A stretch of 64,000 nucleotides of DNA from Mycolicibacterium monacense (lineage in GTDB: Bacteria; Actinomycetota; Actinomycetes; Mycobacteriales; Mycobacteriaceae): contig NZ_AP022617.1 in the NCBI RefSeq assembly GCF_010731575.1, positions 2,542,001 through 2,606,000 on the forward strand. Direction: 5' to 3'. Below are positions 8,194 to 16,874 of this stretch, piece by piece. The position numbers were made by a program, and so were the translations under genes. Under the pieces are notes generated by a model, which saw nothing but the letters and a program-made list of their open reading frames with translations, was not told the DNA's origin and ran no database searches. Each line of letters opens with the position of its first letter. The stretch's first letter is position 1.

Positions 8194-10244
8194 GTCCCCG
8201 CGCCAGCCTTCACCAGATCGGCCGTCGGAGCCGTGTTGCGGCGCTCGACGATCCAGCCGACGATCGCCTCGACCGCCTCGTCGCGCGGCACCCCGTTGAT
8301 CTGGGTGCGGTCACCGAAGCGGAAGCTCACCGCGCCCGCGGCCACATCCTTGTCCCCGGCGAGGAGCATGAACGGCACCCGCTGGTTGGTGTGGTTGACG
8401 ATCTTCTTGGCCATCCGGTCGTCGCTGCCGTCGATCTCGACCCGCACCCCGCGCGAACGCAATTGCGCGGCAACATCTTCCAGATACGGGATGTGCGCGT
8501 CGGCGACCGGGATGCCCACCACCTGCACCGGCGCCAGCCACGCCGGGAACGCCCCGGCGTAGTGCTCGGTGAGCACACCGAAGAACCGCTCGATCGAGCC
8601 GAACAGCGCGCGGTGGATCAGCACCGGCCGCTGCCGGCTGCCGTCGGCGGCGGTGTACTCCAGCTCGAAGCGCTCCGGCATGTTGAAGTCCAGCTGGATC
8701 GTCGACATCTGCCAGTTGCGTCCCAGCGCGTCCTTGACCTGAACGGAGATCTTCGGGCCGTAGAACGCGGCGCCGCCGGGATCGGGCACCAGGTCCAGCC
8801 CGGAGGCCTCGGCCACCTCGCGCAGCGTCTCGGTGGCCTCGTCCCAGATCTCGTCGGAGCCGACGTACTTGTCCGGATCCTTGGTCGACAGTTCCAGGTA
8901 GTACTCGTCGAGGCCGTAGTCGGAGAGCAGGTCCAGCACGAACTGCAGCAGCGACGTCAACTCGTCGCGCATCTGCTCGCGGGTGGCGTAGATGTGCGCA
9001 TCGTCCTGCGTCATCCCGCGCACGCGGGTCAGCCCGTGCACCACCCCGGATTTCTCGTAGCGGTACACCGACCCGAACTCGAAGAGCCGCAGCGGCAGTT
9101 CGCGGTAGGACCGGCCGCGCGAACGGTAGATCAGGTGGTGCATCGGGCAGTTCATCGGTTTGAGGTAGTAGTTCTGCCCGGGTTTGCGCACCGCACCGTC
9201 GGCGTCGTACTCGGCGTCGATGTGCATCGCCGGGAACATCCCGTCGGCGTACCACTCCAGGTGTCCGGAGGTGACGTAGAGCTGCTCTTTGGTGATGTGC
9301 GGGGTGTTGACGAACTCGTAGCCGGCCTGCAGATGCTTGGCGCGCGAGTAGTCCTCGAGTTCCTTGCGGACGATGCCGCCCTTGGGATGGAACACCGGTA
9401 GCCCGGAACCGAGTTCGTCCGGGAAGCTGAACAGGTCGAGTTCGACACCGAGCTTGCGGTGGTCGCGGCGCTGCGCCTCCTCGATGAGCTCGAGGTGGCG
9501 GTCGAGCGCCTCCTGCGACTCCCATGCGGTGCCGTAGATGCGCTGGAGGCTGGCGTTGGTCTGATCGCCGCGCCAGTAGGCCGCCGAGCTGCGGGTCAGC
9601 TTGAACGCCGGGATGTACTTCGTCGTCGGGATGTGCGGTCCGCGGCACAGGTCGCCCCAGACGCGTTCGCGGGTGCGGGGATTGAGGTTGTCGTAGGCGG
9701 TCAGCTCGTCGCCACCGACCTCCATCACCTCCGGGTCACCCGACTTGTCGTCGACCAGTTCGAGTTTGTACGGCTCGTTGGCGAGCTCGCGGCGCGCTTC
9801 TTCCTCGGACTCGTAGACCCGCCGTTCGAACAGCTGCCCGTCCTTGACGATCTTGCGCATCTTCTTCTCGAGCGCCTCGAGGTCCTCGGGCGTGAACGCC
9901 CGCGGGACGTCGAAGTCGTAGTAGAAGCCGTCGGTGATCGGCGGTCCGATGCCGAGTTTGGCCTCGGGGAACAGGTCCTGCACGGCCTGGGCGAGCACGT
10001 GCGCCGCGGAATGGCGGATCACGCTGCGGCCGTCCTCGCTGTCGGCGGGGACCGGGACGACCTCGACGTCGGCGTCGGGCGTCCACGACAGATCGCGTAA
10101 CCGGCCGTCGGCCTCGCGCACGACGACGATCGCGTCGGGCGCACCCCGGCCGGGCAGCCCCGCGTCGCGTACCGCCGCCCCGGCGGTCGTCCCGGCAGCG
10201 ACCCGGATCGGGGCTGCGGGGGCTGGGCTGGCGGCGGTGCTCAT
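8190..10244 (-). CDS. thrS: Threonyl-tRNA synthetase
   Basis: A 684-residue class II aminoacyl-tRNA synthetase that charges tRNA-Thr in the cytoplasm. It has an N-terminal TGS domain, the second additional (editing) domain with HSAAHVLAQ near residue 80, the catalytic core with CRGPHI and the class II motifs (including [15 protein letters not shown] and [14 protein letters not shown]), and a C-terminal anticodon-binding domain (about 580-670). The ATG at 10244 is preceded by GGAAAGAG. It heads the minus-strand thrS-HIT-pgsA1-patA-pimA-NUDIX run, each gene joined to the next by short overlaps or gaps. Confidence 0.98.
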
Positions 10245-10286
10245 CGGTGACTCTTTCCGGTGGGTCGGGGACGGTCGATCGCGACC

Positions 10287-10292
10287 ATGCTA
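10287..10292 (-). promoter_or_regulatory. Probable thrS -10 box
   Basis: On the minus strand TAGCAT lies 42 bases before the thrS ATG, predicting RNA initiation near 10280 and a leader of about 35 bases carrying GGAAAGAG. No T-box leader is visible in this short gap. Confidence 0.45.
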
Positions 10293-10327
10293 TCGGTGCG
10301 ACCGGCGGTTCCCCGAGCGTGCTGCGA

Positions 10328-10774
10328 TCAGGGGCCCAGCCCGAACGGACTGTTCAGCCACTCGTGCTCGATGCCGAAGATCTTCGCGACCCAGTCGACG
10401 GCGCCGAGCAGCCACAGCGTGGTGAACACGACCAGCGCCGTGAGCAGGCCGCCGAGGATCTGGACGACGGCGTGCTGGCCGTGGAACCAGTCCATCACGC
10501 GGTCGTAGCGTTCCCGGGCGTAGGCCAGAAGGCGTTTGGCCCAATCGAACTCGGTGGCCAGGATGCCCAGGCCGATGAACACGATCGCCCATCCCGGTCC
10601 GGGATAGGGAATGGCGAGGATGCCCAGGACGAGCACCAGCAGGCCGATCACCCCGACGGCGATGCGGTAGGAGAACTCCATTCGCGGCCTGGCCCGCAGG
10701 CCGTCGCGCCAGCGCTTCCACCGGTCCTTGACCCGGGTCCAGCGCGACGGTTGGTCGGTGTCGTTCTCGGTCAC
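10328..10774 (-). CDS. PGPGW-motif membrane protein (TIGR02611-like)
   Basis: A 148-residue protein with two closely spaced membrane segments (about 45-62 and 100-122). Between them lies the signature YPGPGWAIVFIGLGILATEF followed by an amphipathic stretch rich in Arg and Trp. The family is found in actinobacteria and has no known function. The GTG start overlaps the stop of the upstream thioesterase gene (GTGA). It ends 83 bases before thrS, which appears to have its own promoter. Confidence 0.8.
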   Translation of the reverse strand: MTENDTDQPSRWTRVKDRWKRWRDGLRARPRMEFSYRIAVGVIGLLVLVLGILAIPYPGPGWAIVFIGLGILATEFDWAKRLLAYARERYDRVMDWFHGQHAVVQILGGLLTALVVFTTLWLLGAVDWVAKIFGIEHEWLNSPFGLGP

Positions 10775-11406
10775 GGCTGCCCCGGGTTGAGTCGGACGAA
10801 CAAGGCCTCGGCGTCGGCGAGCACGGTGTCGCCGTCGAGGAGCCGGCCTTCGACGAAGATCTTGCGCCCCTCGATCCGGTCGATGCCGGCCTCGACGCGC
10901 AAGGTCTTCTCGACCGGCGCGATGTTGCGGTAGTTCACGTGCAGGAAGGCGGTGCGCTGGTACCGGCTCTGGGTGAGTTTGTAGGTGGTGTAGCCGAGCA
11001 CCGAGTCGAACAACAGGGCCACCGCACCTCCGTGGGCGGCGCCGTTGCGGCCGAGGTAGAAGCGGCGGAAGGTGACCTCCCCGGCGATCCGGCCGTCATC
11101 GGTCTTGGCCAGCAGCATCGGCACCTGGAGGATGTTGCCGCGGTTGGGCAGGTCCATCCGCCGCCCGGACGGTGACGTCCACTCGTCGGCGCGGTAGGGC
11201 GCCAGCAGACCGGTGACCTTCTCGATCAGCCCGGCCGCCTCGGTGACGACCTCGTCGGGTGCGTCGGCCGCCCGGGCGAGGTCCTGCAGTTCGCGAACCG
11301 CCTCGACGAACCTGCCGTAGTCGGGTCCGCCGCGGGTGGTCGGTTCTGGGGGGTTGAACCCGCCCCCGTTCTGCGCCTGGGTCGGTTCACTCGCCACACC
11401 GCTCAC
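10771..11406 (-). CDS. PaaI-type hotdog thioesterase
   Basis: About 211 residues. The C-terminal half is a single hotdog domain with the G-x-A-H-G-G segment (GRNGAAHGGAVALLFD) characteristic of PaaI-type acyl-CoA thioesterases, preceded by a helical N-terminal extension of about 80 residues. It probably hydrolyses an acyl-CoA; the substrate is unknown. GTG codons at 11406 or 11397 are the plausible starts. It is transcribed divergently from the DUF1990 gene across only 33 bases and overlaps the PGPGW gene by four bases. Confidence 0.85.
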   Translation of the reverse strand: MSGVASEPTQAQNGGGFNPPEPTTRGGPDYGRFVEAVRELQDLARAADAPDEVVTEAAGLIEKVTGLLAPYRADEWTSPSGRRMDLPNRGNILQVPMLLAKTDDGRIAGEVTFRRFYLGRNGAAHGGAVALLFDSVLGYTTYKLTQSRYQRTAFLHVNYRNIAPVEKTLRVEAGIDRIEGRKIFVEGRLLDGDTVLADAEALFVRLNPGQP

Positions 11407-11439
11407 CGTATTGGGTTTACGCGGTGAGAAGGTGGCGGG

Positions 11440-11946
11440 GTGAAGCTCGCCGACCTCGCCGACCTCGCCGACCTCCCGCTGACCTACCGCGAGGTCGGCG
11501 CGACGGCCGGACCGATGCCACCCGGCTACCACCATGTGCGGGAGTCCGCGCTGATCGGATCCGGACGCGCCCGGTTCGACGAGGCCGCCGAGGCGGTGAT
11601 GCGGTGGGGCATGCTGCGCGGGGCCGGCTTGCGCGTCACGCCCACCACCGAGGTCGCCCGGGTGGGTTCCGAGGTGATCGTCGGGCTGGGTCCGGTGAAG
11701 GTGCCCTGCCGCGTCGTCTACGTGGTCGACGAACCCGACCGTCGCGGCTTCGCCTACGGCACGCTGCCCGGGCACGCCGAGACCGGTGAGGAGCTGTTCG
11801 CCGTGCGCTACGACCCGATGAGCGACGGGGTGTACGCCGAGGTGGCGGCGTTCTCCCGGCACCGAACGTGGTGGAGCCGGCTCGCCGGACCCGTCACCTC
11901 ACGGCTGCAGCGCGTGGTCACCCGGCGGTACCTGCGGGCTCTCTGA
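11440..11946 (+). CDS. DUF1990 family protein
   Basis: A 168-residue protein of the DUF1990 family: central GYHHVRESALIGSGRARF and the later G-F-A-Y-G-T-L-P-G-H-A-E-T-G-E-E-L-F segment are typical. No function is established for the family. The GTG start is followed by a 9-bp unit (GCCGACCTC) repeated three times, giving a LADLADLADL N-terminus. The last 48 bases overlap the 3' end of the convergent membrane-protein gene, an unusually long tail overlap. Confidence 0.85.
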   Translation: MKLADLADLADLPLTYREVGATAGPMPPGYHHVRESALIGSGRARFDEAAEAVMRWGMLRGAGLRVTPTTEVARVGSEVIVGLGPVKVPCRVVYVVDEPDRRGFAYGTLPGHAETGEELFAVRYDPMSDGVYAEVAAFSRHRTWWSRLAGPVTSRLQRVVTRRYLRAL

Positions 11947-13002
11947 GGCCTCGCCGGCGGTCCGCCGTACCGCGGCGTCGATCTGGTAGGTCAGCACCGC
12001 GAGGGTGAACAACCCGATCGACATGCTGAGCAGTGCGGCGAAACCCTCGGTCGCGAAGTCGACGAACGCGTTGAGGAAGGTGAACAGCAGTGCGGCGTTC
12101 CGCAGCCAGCGCAGCGGCCACAGTCGGTCGGTGCGGCGGCGGGCGATCATCGCAGGCACGGCGATCATCGAGGTCACCGCGGCGTTGACGACGAGGATCA
12201 CCGACGCGGGGTTCATCCCGTCCAGCCGCAGCGTGATGTCGTCGTCCTCATAGAAGTAGCCGCCCAGGGCGATCCCCAGCAGCCCGAAGAACAGGCCGCT
12301 GATCGCGCTGAGAACCAGCAGCCACCCGACCACCGGCACCCAGCGCGGACTGCGGAAGAACCCGGGGATCAGCCGCGGCACCCACTGCTGCAGCCGGTGG
12401 AGCCGGTCGCTGGTGGTCTCCGCGGAGACCAGCAGGGCGCGCACCGGACCGACCTCGGTCGGCTCCGCACCGGCCTGTTCGGCCTGGACCAGCAGCGCCA
12501 GTCCGAGCTCGCGACGGCGGTCGGCCAGTCCGCGCGCGACCCCGTCGCCGGCGATCACCGCCGCCGAGGCCAGGCACTCCCGCCCGGTCAGCGGCCGGAA
12601 GTCACGGAGCACCCGCGCGCCGACGAGGATGACGACGACCAGGATGTACATGATCTCGGCGGCCGGCCCGTAGAAGTAGTCGTTGTCCTTGGTGACGAAC
12701 TTGCCGACCTCGTCGAGGAACAGGCCGAATCCGACACCACCCATGACGACCGCGGCCACCCGCGCACCCGCCCCGATCAGCAGCCAGCCGGTCAGCAGCG
12801 CCAGCATCATCAGCGCGCCACCCCACAGGGCGTGTGCGATGTGCAGATTACCCCCGCCGATCTGCGGATATCCGGTCAGTTCGAGGTAAAGGCGGGTGAT
12901 CAGGATGGTGGCGATCGCGATGAGCACGAACGCTTCCGCCGACCCCGAACCGGTCGCATCCCGGGTCACCACACCGCGTCGGTGCTGACGGGTCCTGTTC
13001 AT
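11899..13002 (-). CDS. Integral membrane protein of unknown function
   Basis: A 367-residue protein with about eight predicted hydrophobic segments: four between residues 25 and 135, two near 215-250 and two near 270-345, with a cytoplasmic-looking loop of about 75 residues (140-215) between the halves. The segment GFGLFLDEVGKFVTKDNDYFYGP is distinctive, but I recognise no named family. It is transcribed divergently from the GAF-ANTAR gene and shares the 13003-13070 promoter region. Confidence 0.75.
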   Translation of the reverse strand: MNRTRQHRRGVVTRDATGSGSAEAFVLIAIATILITRLYLELTGYPQIGGGNLHIAHALWGGALMMLALLTGWLLIGAGARVAAVVMGGVGFGLFLDEVGKFVTKDNDYFYGPAAEIMYILVVVILVGARVLRDFRPLTGRECLASAAVIAGDGVARGLADRRRELGLALLVQAEQAGAEPTEVGPVRALLVSAETTSDRLHRLQQWVPRLIPGFFRSPRWVPVVGWLLVLSAISGLFFGLLGIALGGYFYEDDDITLRLDGMNPASVILVVNAAVTSMIAVPAMIARRRTDRLWPLRWLRNAALLFTFLNAFVDFATEGFAALLSMSIGLFTLAVLTYQIDAAVRRTAGEASESPQVPPGDHALQP

Positions 13003-13070
13003 GCATCCTCCGGCCGATGGAGCGCGTAGCCTTAAGCAACTTATCGGAGGAATATGATCGGAAGGTGCTG

Positions 13071-13778
13071 GTGAACGAACCTGCCGGCGTCGAGGGTGTG
13101 CACCGGCGAATCGCCGAGCTCGTACAGCAGTTGCACGGCCGGACCGACGCCGACGCCGACACCGTGCTCGCCGAGCTCGTTGAACACGCCGCCGTCGAGA
13201 TCCCGGGCGCGGACTACGCGGGTGTGACCATCACCCGCAATTCGAAGAAGATCGAGACCCCGGCGGCGACGCACAAGTGGCCGATCGTGCTCGACGAGAT
13301 CCAGGAGCGCTACCGCGAAGGCCCGTGCCTGACTGCGGCCTGGGAGGAACGCACCGTCCACGTACCCGACCTCGAGCGCGACGACCGCTTCCCGAACTAC
13401 CGGCGGGATGCGCTGGAGCAGACGCCGATCCGGTCGATCATGGCGTTCCAGTTGTTCATCGCCGACGAGACGATCGGTGCGATCAACGTCTACGCCGAGA
13501 AACCGAACGCCTTCGGTACGGAGTCGCGCGAGATCGGACTGGTCTTCGCCGCCCATTCCTCGGTGGCCTGGAACTCGGCACGCCGCGACGAGCAGTTCAA
13601 ACAGGCGCTGGCCAGCCGCGACATCATCGGACAGGCCAAGGGCATGATCATGGAGCGCTACAGCGTGGACGCGGTGCAGGCGTTCGCGCTGCTGCGCAAG
13701 CTCTCACAGGACTCCAACGTCCCGTTGATCGCGATCGCGACAGACCTGACGCGGAAGGCGACTTCGTCGGGGATCTGA
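13071..13778 (+). CDS. GAF-ANTAR response regulator
   Basis: About 235 residues: an N-terminal GAF sensor domain (about 15-165) and a C-terminal ANTAR RNA-binding domain (about 172-225, with ASRDIIGQAKGMIMERY). ANTAR proteins bind paired short hairpins in nascent RNA and prevent termination. The GTG at 13071 is preferred because GGAAGG lies five bases upstream; GTG at 13065 and codons further upstream are alternatives. It precedes the holin-X/DUF3618 genes in the same direction and may control envelope genes there, which is inference only. Confidence 0.9.
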   Translation: MNEPAGVEGVHRRIAELVQQLHGRTDADADTVLAELVEHAAVEIPGADYAGVTITRNSKKIETPAATHKWPIVLDEIQERYREGPCLTAAWEERTVHVPDLERDDRFPNYRRDALEQTPIRSIMAFQLFIADETIGAINVYAEKPNAFGTESREIGLVFAAHSSVAWNSARRDEQFKQALASRDIIGQAKGMIMERYSVDAVQAFALLRKLSQDSNVPLIAIATDLTRKATSSGI

Positions 13779-13847
13779 CGCCGGGGGTTTCAGTCCGACA
13801 AGGCCGGGGCACCACACCCTCACACAGTCAACACAGAGGGTTGGTGC

Positions 13848-14252
13848 GTGATGAGTCTCGAATCGAAGCCGGGCGCCGATGCGTCGCTCGGCGAACTGAT
13901 GAGCCAACTGTCCGCCCAGACGTCGCGGCTGGTGCGCGACGAGTTGCGGTTGGCGCAGAAGGAATTCCAGGAGTCGGCCAAGCACGCCGGCATCGGAGCC
14001 GGATTACTGAGCGTCGCAGGGCTTTTCGCATTCCTGGGATTGGCGACAGTGATCGCGGCGGCCGTGGCGGCGCTGTCGCTGGTGCTGCCCGTCTGGGCGG
14101 CGGCGCTGATCGTCGCGTTGGTGCTGTTCGTCATCGCGGGCATCGCGGCGCTCGTCAGCAAGAAACAGGCCGATGAAGTCACACCGGCAGCACCGCGCAC
14201 CGTCGAGACGGTGAAGGCCGACATCCAAGAGGTAAAGGACCGAGCGTCATGA
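13848..14252 (+). CDS. Holin-X-like membrane protein (Actinobacterial Holin-X)
   Basis: A 134-residue protein with an amphipathic N-terminus (residues 12-45, including LVRDELRLAQKEF) and two hydrophobic segments (about 47-75 and 82-106), then a charged tail. This is the layout of the actinobacterial holin-X/phage-holin superfamily 3 proteins, widespread chromosomal membrane proteins not tied to phage. GTG at 13848 has GAGGG seven bases upstream; ATG at 13851 is the alternative. The stop overlaps the next gene as ATGA. Confidence 0.85.
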   Translation: MMSLESKPGADASLGELMSQLSAQTSRLVRDELRLAQKEFQESAKHAGIGAGLLSVAGLFAFLGLATVIAAAVAALSLVLPVWAAALIVALVLFVIAGIAALVSKKQADEVTPAAPRTVETVKADIQEVKDRAS

Positions 14253-14545
14253 CCGCACCTGACCGCCCCGAACCCGGCCCGGACGCCGGTATGGAAGACA
14301 TCGAGGCCGACATCGAGGCCACCCGCCGAGAACTCGGCGAAACGGTCGAGGCGCTGTCAGCCAAGCTCGACGTCAAACAGCAGGCCAAAGACAAGGTCGA
14401 CGAGACCAAACACCGGGTGGTCGAGAAGGCGCACACAGCGCAACACGTCGTGGCCGACAACCCGCAGAAATCAATCCCGGTCGCGGCGTTCGTCGTGGCC
14501 GTCGTGGTCGCCGTCGGCGTTGTCGTATGGCGTCGTCGACACTGA
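14249..14545 (+). CDS. DUF3618 membrane-anchored protein
   Basis: A 98-residue protein. Residues 15-50 show the DUF3618 pattern (IEADIEATRRELGETVEALSAK). A charged helix follows, then one C-terminal membrane span (about 75-93) ending in Arg-Arg-Arg-His. It is translationally coupled to the holin-X gene through an ATGA overlap. These two families commonly co-occur in actinobacteria; both are taken to be membrane scaffolding or stress proteins, but no function is proven. Confidence 0.85.
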   Translation: MTAPDRPEPGPDAGMEDIEADIEATRRELGETVEALSAKLDVKQQAKDKVDETKHRVVEKAHTAQHVVADNPQKSIPVAAFVVAVVVAVGVVVWRRRH

Positions 14546-14691
14546 TCTCAAACCGATTTCGGGGTCCGTGACGGGTCCGATAATCAATTTGCTCGACTTT
14601 CAACGAATTACTTCTTTATCAGGTTCCTTTAAGGTACGTTTCTCCTCATCCGGCGTGGTCGGGGGGACAATGCCTAGTCGAAAAGGGGGCC

Positions 14692-16617
14692 ATGATGTCG
14701 GGCAACAATGTTGAAGGCTGCGAATCTGAGTTTGCGCTGAGCGGAGCGGCGAAAGGCCGGTCCCGCCGAATGAGCGGTCGACACCGGCGTGCGAGAACTG
14801 CAACGCCCACCGTTGCCGTCGACATGACGCCCGGCGTGCACATCTCGCACGCAGCGCCCACTTCAGCAAATTCCGCGCCGCGACGGGTGCGGCGCCGGCG
14901 TGCAGCGTTGCGCCCCGCGATCACCGGCGGCCTCGCCGTGCTCGGCGCCACCGCGCTGGTCGGGACGTTCGTCACTCCCGCCCCCGCCGAGGCCCGCGCC
15001 ACCACGTACGCGGTGAGCGCTCCGACGCCGACGCCCCTGCTGGCGGCCCTGACGCTGCCGTTCGATGCGGCGCAACTCCAGGCCGCAGCGGCAGCGGTCA
15101 TCGATCTCGATTTCGACGGCGTGTTCCGGTTCAACAGCGACCTCGTGGACCTGCTGGCACGGCTGGGGGCCAGCCTGCGGGTCGACGTCGACATCGACCT
15201 CGACGCCGAGGAGCTCGCCGCGGCGTTCGCGGACCTGATCAACGCGATCGCAATCGGAATCGACGGCGGGATCGAGGCGGCCAACGATGTGGTCGACCTG
15301 GGTGCCGCACTGGTCTCCGAGATCGCGCTGGCGGCCGCAGGCTTGGGTGTCGATCTGGTGGACGCGTTCACCGGCGCACTGGTGAGCCTCCTGGCCTCGA
15401 TCACGCCGGAAGGTGGCGTCGGGGCTGACCTGTCCGCCGCCATCGGCGGTGCGATCGAGGGCATCGGAGAGCTGATCTCGACCGGGTTCATCGGCGCGGG
15501 TTCGGCGGTCGCCTGGAAGGCCACCCTGGACGACGTCCTGTTCGACCTGGTGGCGACCGGCGGGATCGCGCTCACCAACGGTGTGGCAGGGAGCCTGCTC
15601 GCCGCGTTGGGCATCGACGCCGACCTAGACCTGCCCGACATCGACGGCGAGGACGTCGCCGTATCGCTCGGAGCGCTGATCGAACACTTCACCGACGGCA
15701 TCAACGGGGCACTGCTGACCGGCGGCGGCGCCGTGGAACTGGGCGTCGACCTGATCAACGGACTCGTGGAGGCCGCGGCCGAGGGGGGCGTGGACATCCG
15801 CGGAGCCATCACCGGTGCGTTGCTGAGCTCGCTGGCCGCGCTCGTACCCGTCGGCAGCCCGGGTGCGCCGTTCGCCGAAGCCGTTGTCGAGTTCGTCGGC
15901 GACATCTCCGCAGACATCGACGCGGGGATCCGCGGTATGGGTGAGGCGATCGCGTGGAAGTTCACGCTCGACGACCTGCTCGTCGACGTGGGGGTCGCCG
16001 GCGGCGTCTCGCTTGTCAACGGGTTGACCACGGCACTGTTCGGCGGGATCGGTCTGCCGCTGCCCGAGCTTCCCGAGGTCGACTTCGCGGCGTCGGTGCG
16101 GGCGCTGATCAATCACTTCGCGGTCGCCCTGGGACTCGAGATCGACCTCGAGGCGGGCGGCGAGGTCGAGGTGGACCCGAACGAAGAGATCGACCCGAAC
16201 GAAGAGGTCGAGCTTCTCGGGGGCGAGGAGGGCGATTCCGAGCTGGTGCCGGACGGCTTCGAGACGCTGCGTGTTGGCCTCACCGGCGAAGAGACGGATC
16301 CGGACGCCGAGCAGACGCCGCTCGACGAGCAGAAGCCGGCCGACGATGCGGGCGACCAGGGTCTCGGCGGGGACGATCTCGGTGAGAACGACCTCGGCGA
16401 GGACGATCTCGGTGAAGAGGAACTCGGCGAGGAGGATCTCGACGAGGTCGAGGAGCTTCCCGGTGACGACGTCTCCGGTGATGTGACCGAAGAGACCGCC
16501 GAGGAATCAGAGGACGGCGACGAGGATGCCGGTGAGACGGGGGACGCCGGTGACGCGGGAGGCGAGACCGGTGGGGACACCGGTGGCGAGACCGCGAACG
16601 CCCCTTCGACCGACTGA
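14692..16617 (+). CDS. Exported repeat protein with acidic pentapeptide tail
   Basis: A 641-residue protein I cannot assign to a family. A basic N-terminus of about 75 residues precedes an export signal (about 76-103, ending near PAPAEARA). The hydrophobic middle holds two homologous units of about 140 residues (about 167-308 and 316-457) plus the start of a third (from about 464); both full units contain an A-W-K-x-T-L-D-D segment. The last 150 residues are very acidic, with DPNEE repeats and a G-E/D-D-L pentapeptide series. AAAGGGGG lies upstream of ATGs at 14692 and 14695. The leader is unusually AT-rich for this genome. Confidence 0.75.
   Translation: MMSGNNVEGCESEFALSGAAKGRSRRMSGRHRRARTATPTVAVDMTPGVHISHAAPTSANSAPRRVRRRRAALRPAITGGLAVLGATALVGTFVTPAPAEARATTYAVSAPTPTPLLAALTLPFDAAQLQAAAAAVIDLDFDGVFRFNSDLVDLLARLGASLRVDVDIDLDAEELAAAFADLINAIAIGIDGGIEAANDVVDLGAALVSEIALAAAGLGVDLVDAFTGALVSLLASITPEGGVGADLSAAIGGAIEGIGELISTGFIGAGSAVAWKATLDDVLFDLVATGGIALTNGVAGSLLAALGIDADLDLPDIDGEDVAVSLGALIEHFTDGINGALLTGGGAVELGVDLINGLVEAAAEGGVDIRGAITGALLSSLAALVPVGSPGAPFAEAVVEFVGDISADIDAGIRGMGEAIAWKFTLDDLLVDVGVAGGVSLVNGLTTALFGGIGLPLPELPEVDFAASVRALINHFAVALGLEIDLEAGGEVEVDPNEEIDPNEEVELLGGEEGDSELVPDGFETLRVGLTGEETDPDAEQTPLDEQKPADDAGDQGLGGDDLGENDLGEDDLGEEELGEEDLDEVEELPGDDVSGDVTEETAEESEDGDEDAGETGDAGDAGGETGGDTGGETANAPSTD
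16370..16450. repeat. 15-bp repeats encoding (G-E-x-D/E-L) pentapeptides
   Basis: About five tandem degenerate 15-bp units in the 3' part of the exported repeat gene encode GDDL, GENDL, GEDDL, GEEEL and GEEDL. The codons are near-identical (GGCGAG or GGTGAA, then GAC/GAT CTC), pointing to recent expansion by slippage. Confidence 0.8.
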
Positions 16618-16630
16618 GTGTGATCAGCGG

Positions 16631-16662
16631 GCGCGGGAGCCGGCCTGGACCGGCACCCGCGC
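16631..16662 (+). terminator. Hairpin after exported repeat gene
   Basis: GCGCGGG (16631-16637) and GCCGG (16639-16643) pair with CCGGC (16650-16654) and CCCGCGC (16656-16662), a 12-bp stem with one A-A mismatch and a six-base loop. It starts 14 bases after the stop of the exported repeat gene. No U-run follows, as is common for mycobacterial terminators. Confidence 0.6.
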
Positions 16663-16784
16663 GCGGTGATGCCCGGTTTCGGTGTAGGTAAGCGAACTCT
16701 GCTCGCGACCACGGAAACCGTGCCTTTCGGTGGTGGCGGATCTGCTTGACGGCCGCGTAAATGGGCACTCCTCCTGTGTCGGAA

Positions 16785-16804
16785 GTTGTGATGCACATCA
16801 CAAC
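16785..16804. promoter_or_regulatory. CRP-type operator upstream of Asp23 operon
   Basis: GTTGTGATG and CATCACAAC are perfect 9-bp inverted arms separated by two bases. The site contains TGTGA-N6-TCACA, the consensus for CRP/FNR-family cAMP receptor proteins including mycobacterial Crp. It is centred 80 bases before the ATG of the first Asp23 gene. The adjacent TATTCG (16805-16810) could be a -10 box, in which case binding would overlap the promoter and repress; activation of a start further downstream is equally possible. Confidence 0.75.
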
Positions 16805-16874
16805 TATTCGGTGTGAGCCACGACCGCTCCGGTCGGCGACACCGATGACCGACCAGCAGAGGAGTTGGACACAG

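Noticed and set aside
13848..14252. Prophage remnant suggested by the holin-like protein
   Set aside because: Holin-X proteins are chromosomal in actinobacteria and no other phage gene is nearby.
14692..16617. PE-PGRS or PPE protein
   Set aside because: No PE or PPE N-terminal motif and no Gly-Gly-Ala repeat; the repeat units are longer and hydrophobic.
16845..16874. Alternative start MTDQQRSW for the first Asp23 gene
   Set aside because: It lacks a ribosome-binding site, whereas the ATG at 16875 has GAGGAG at a suitable distance.
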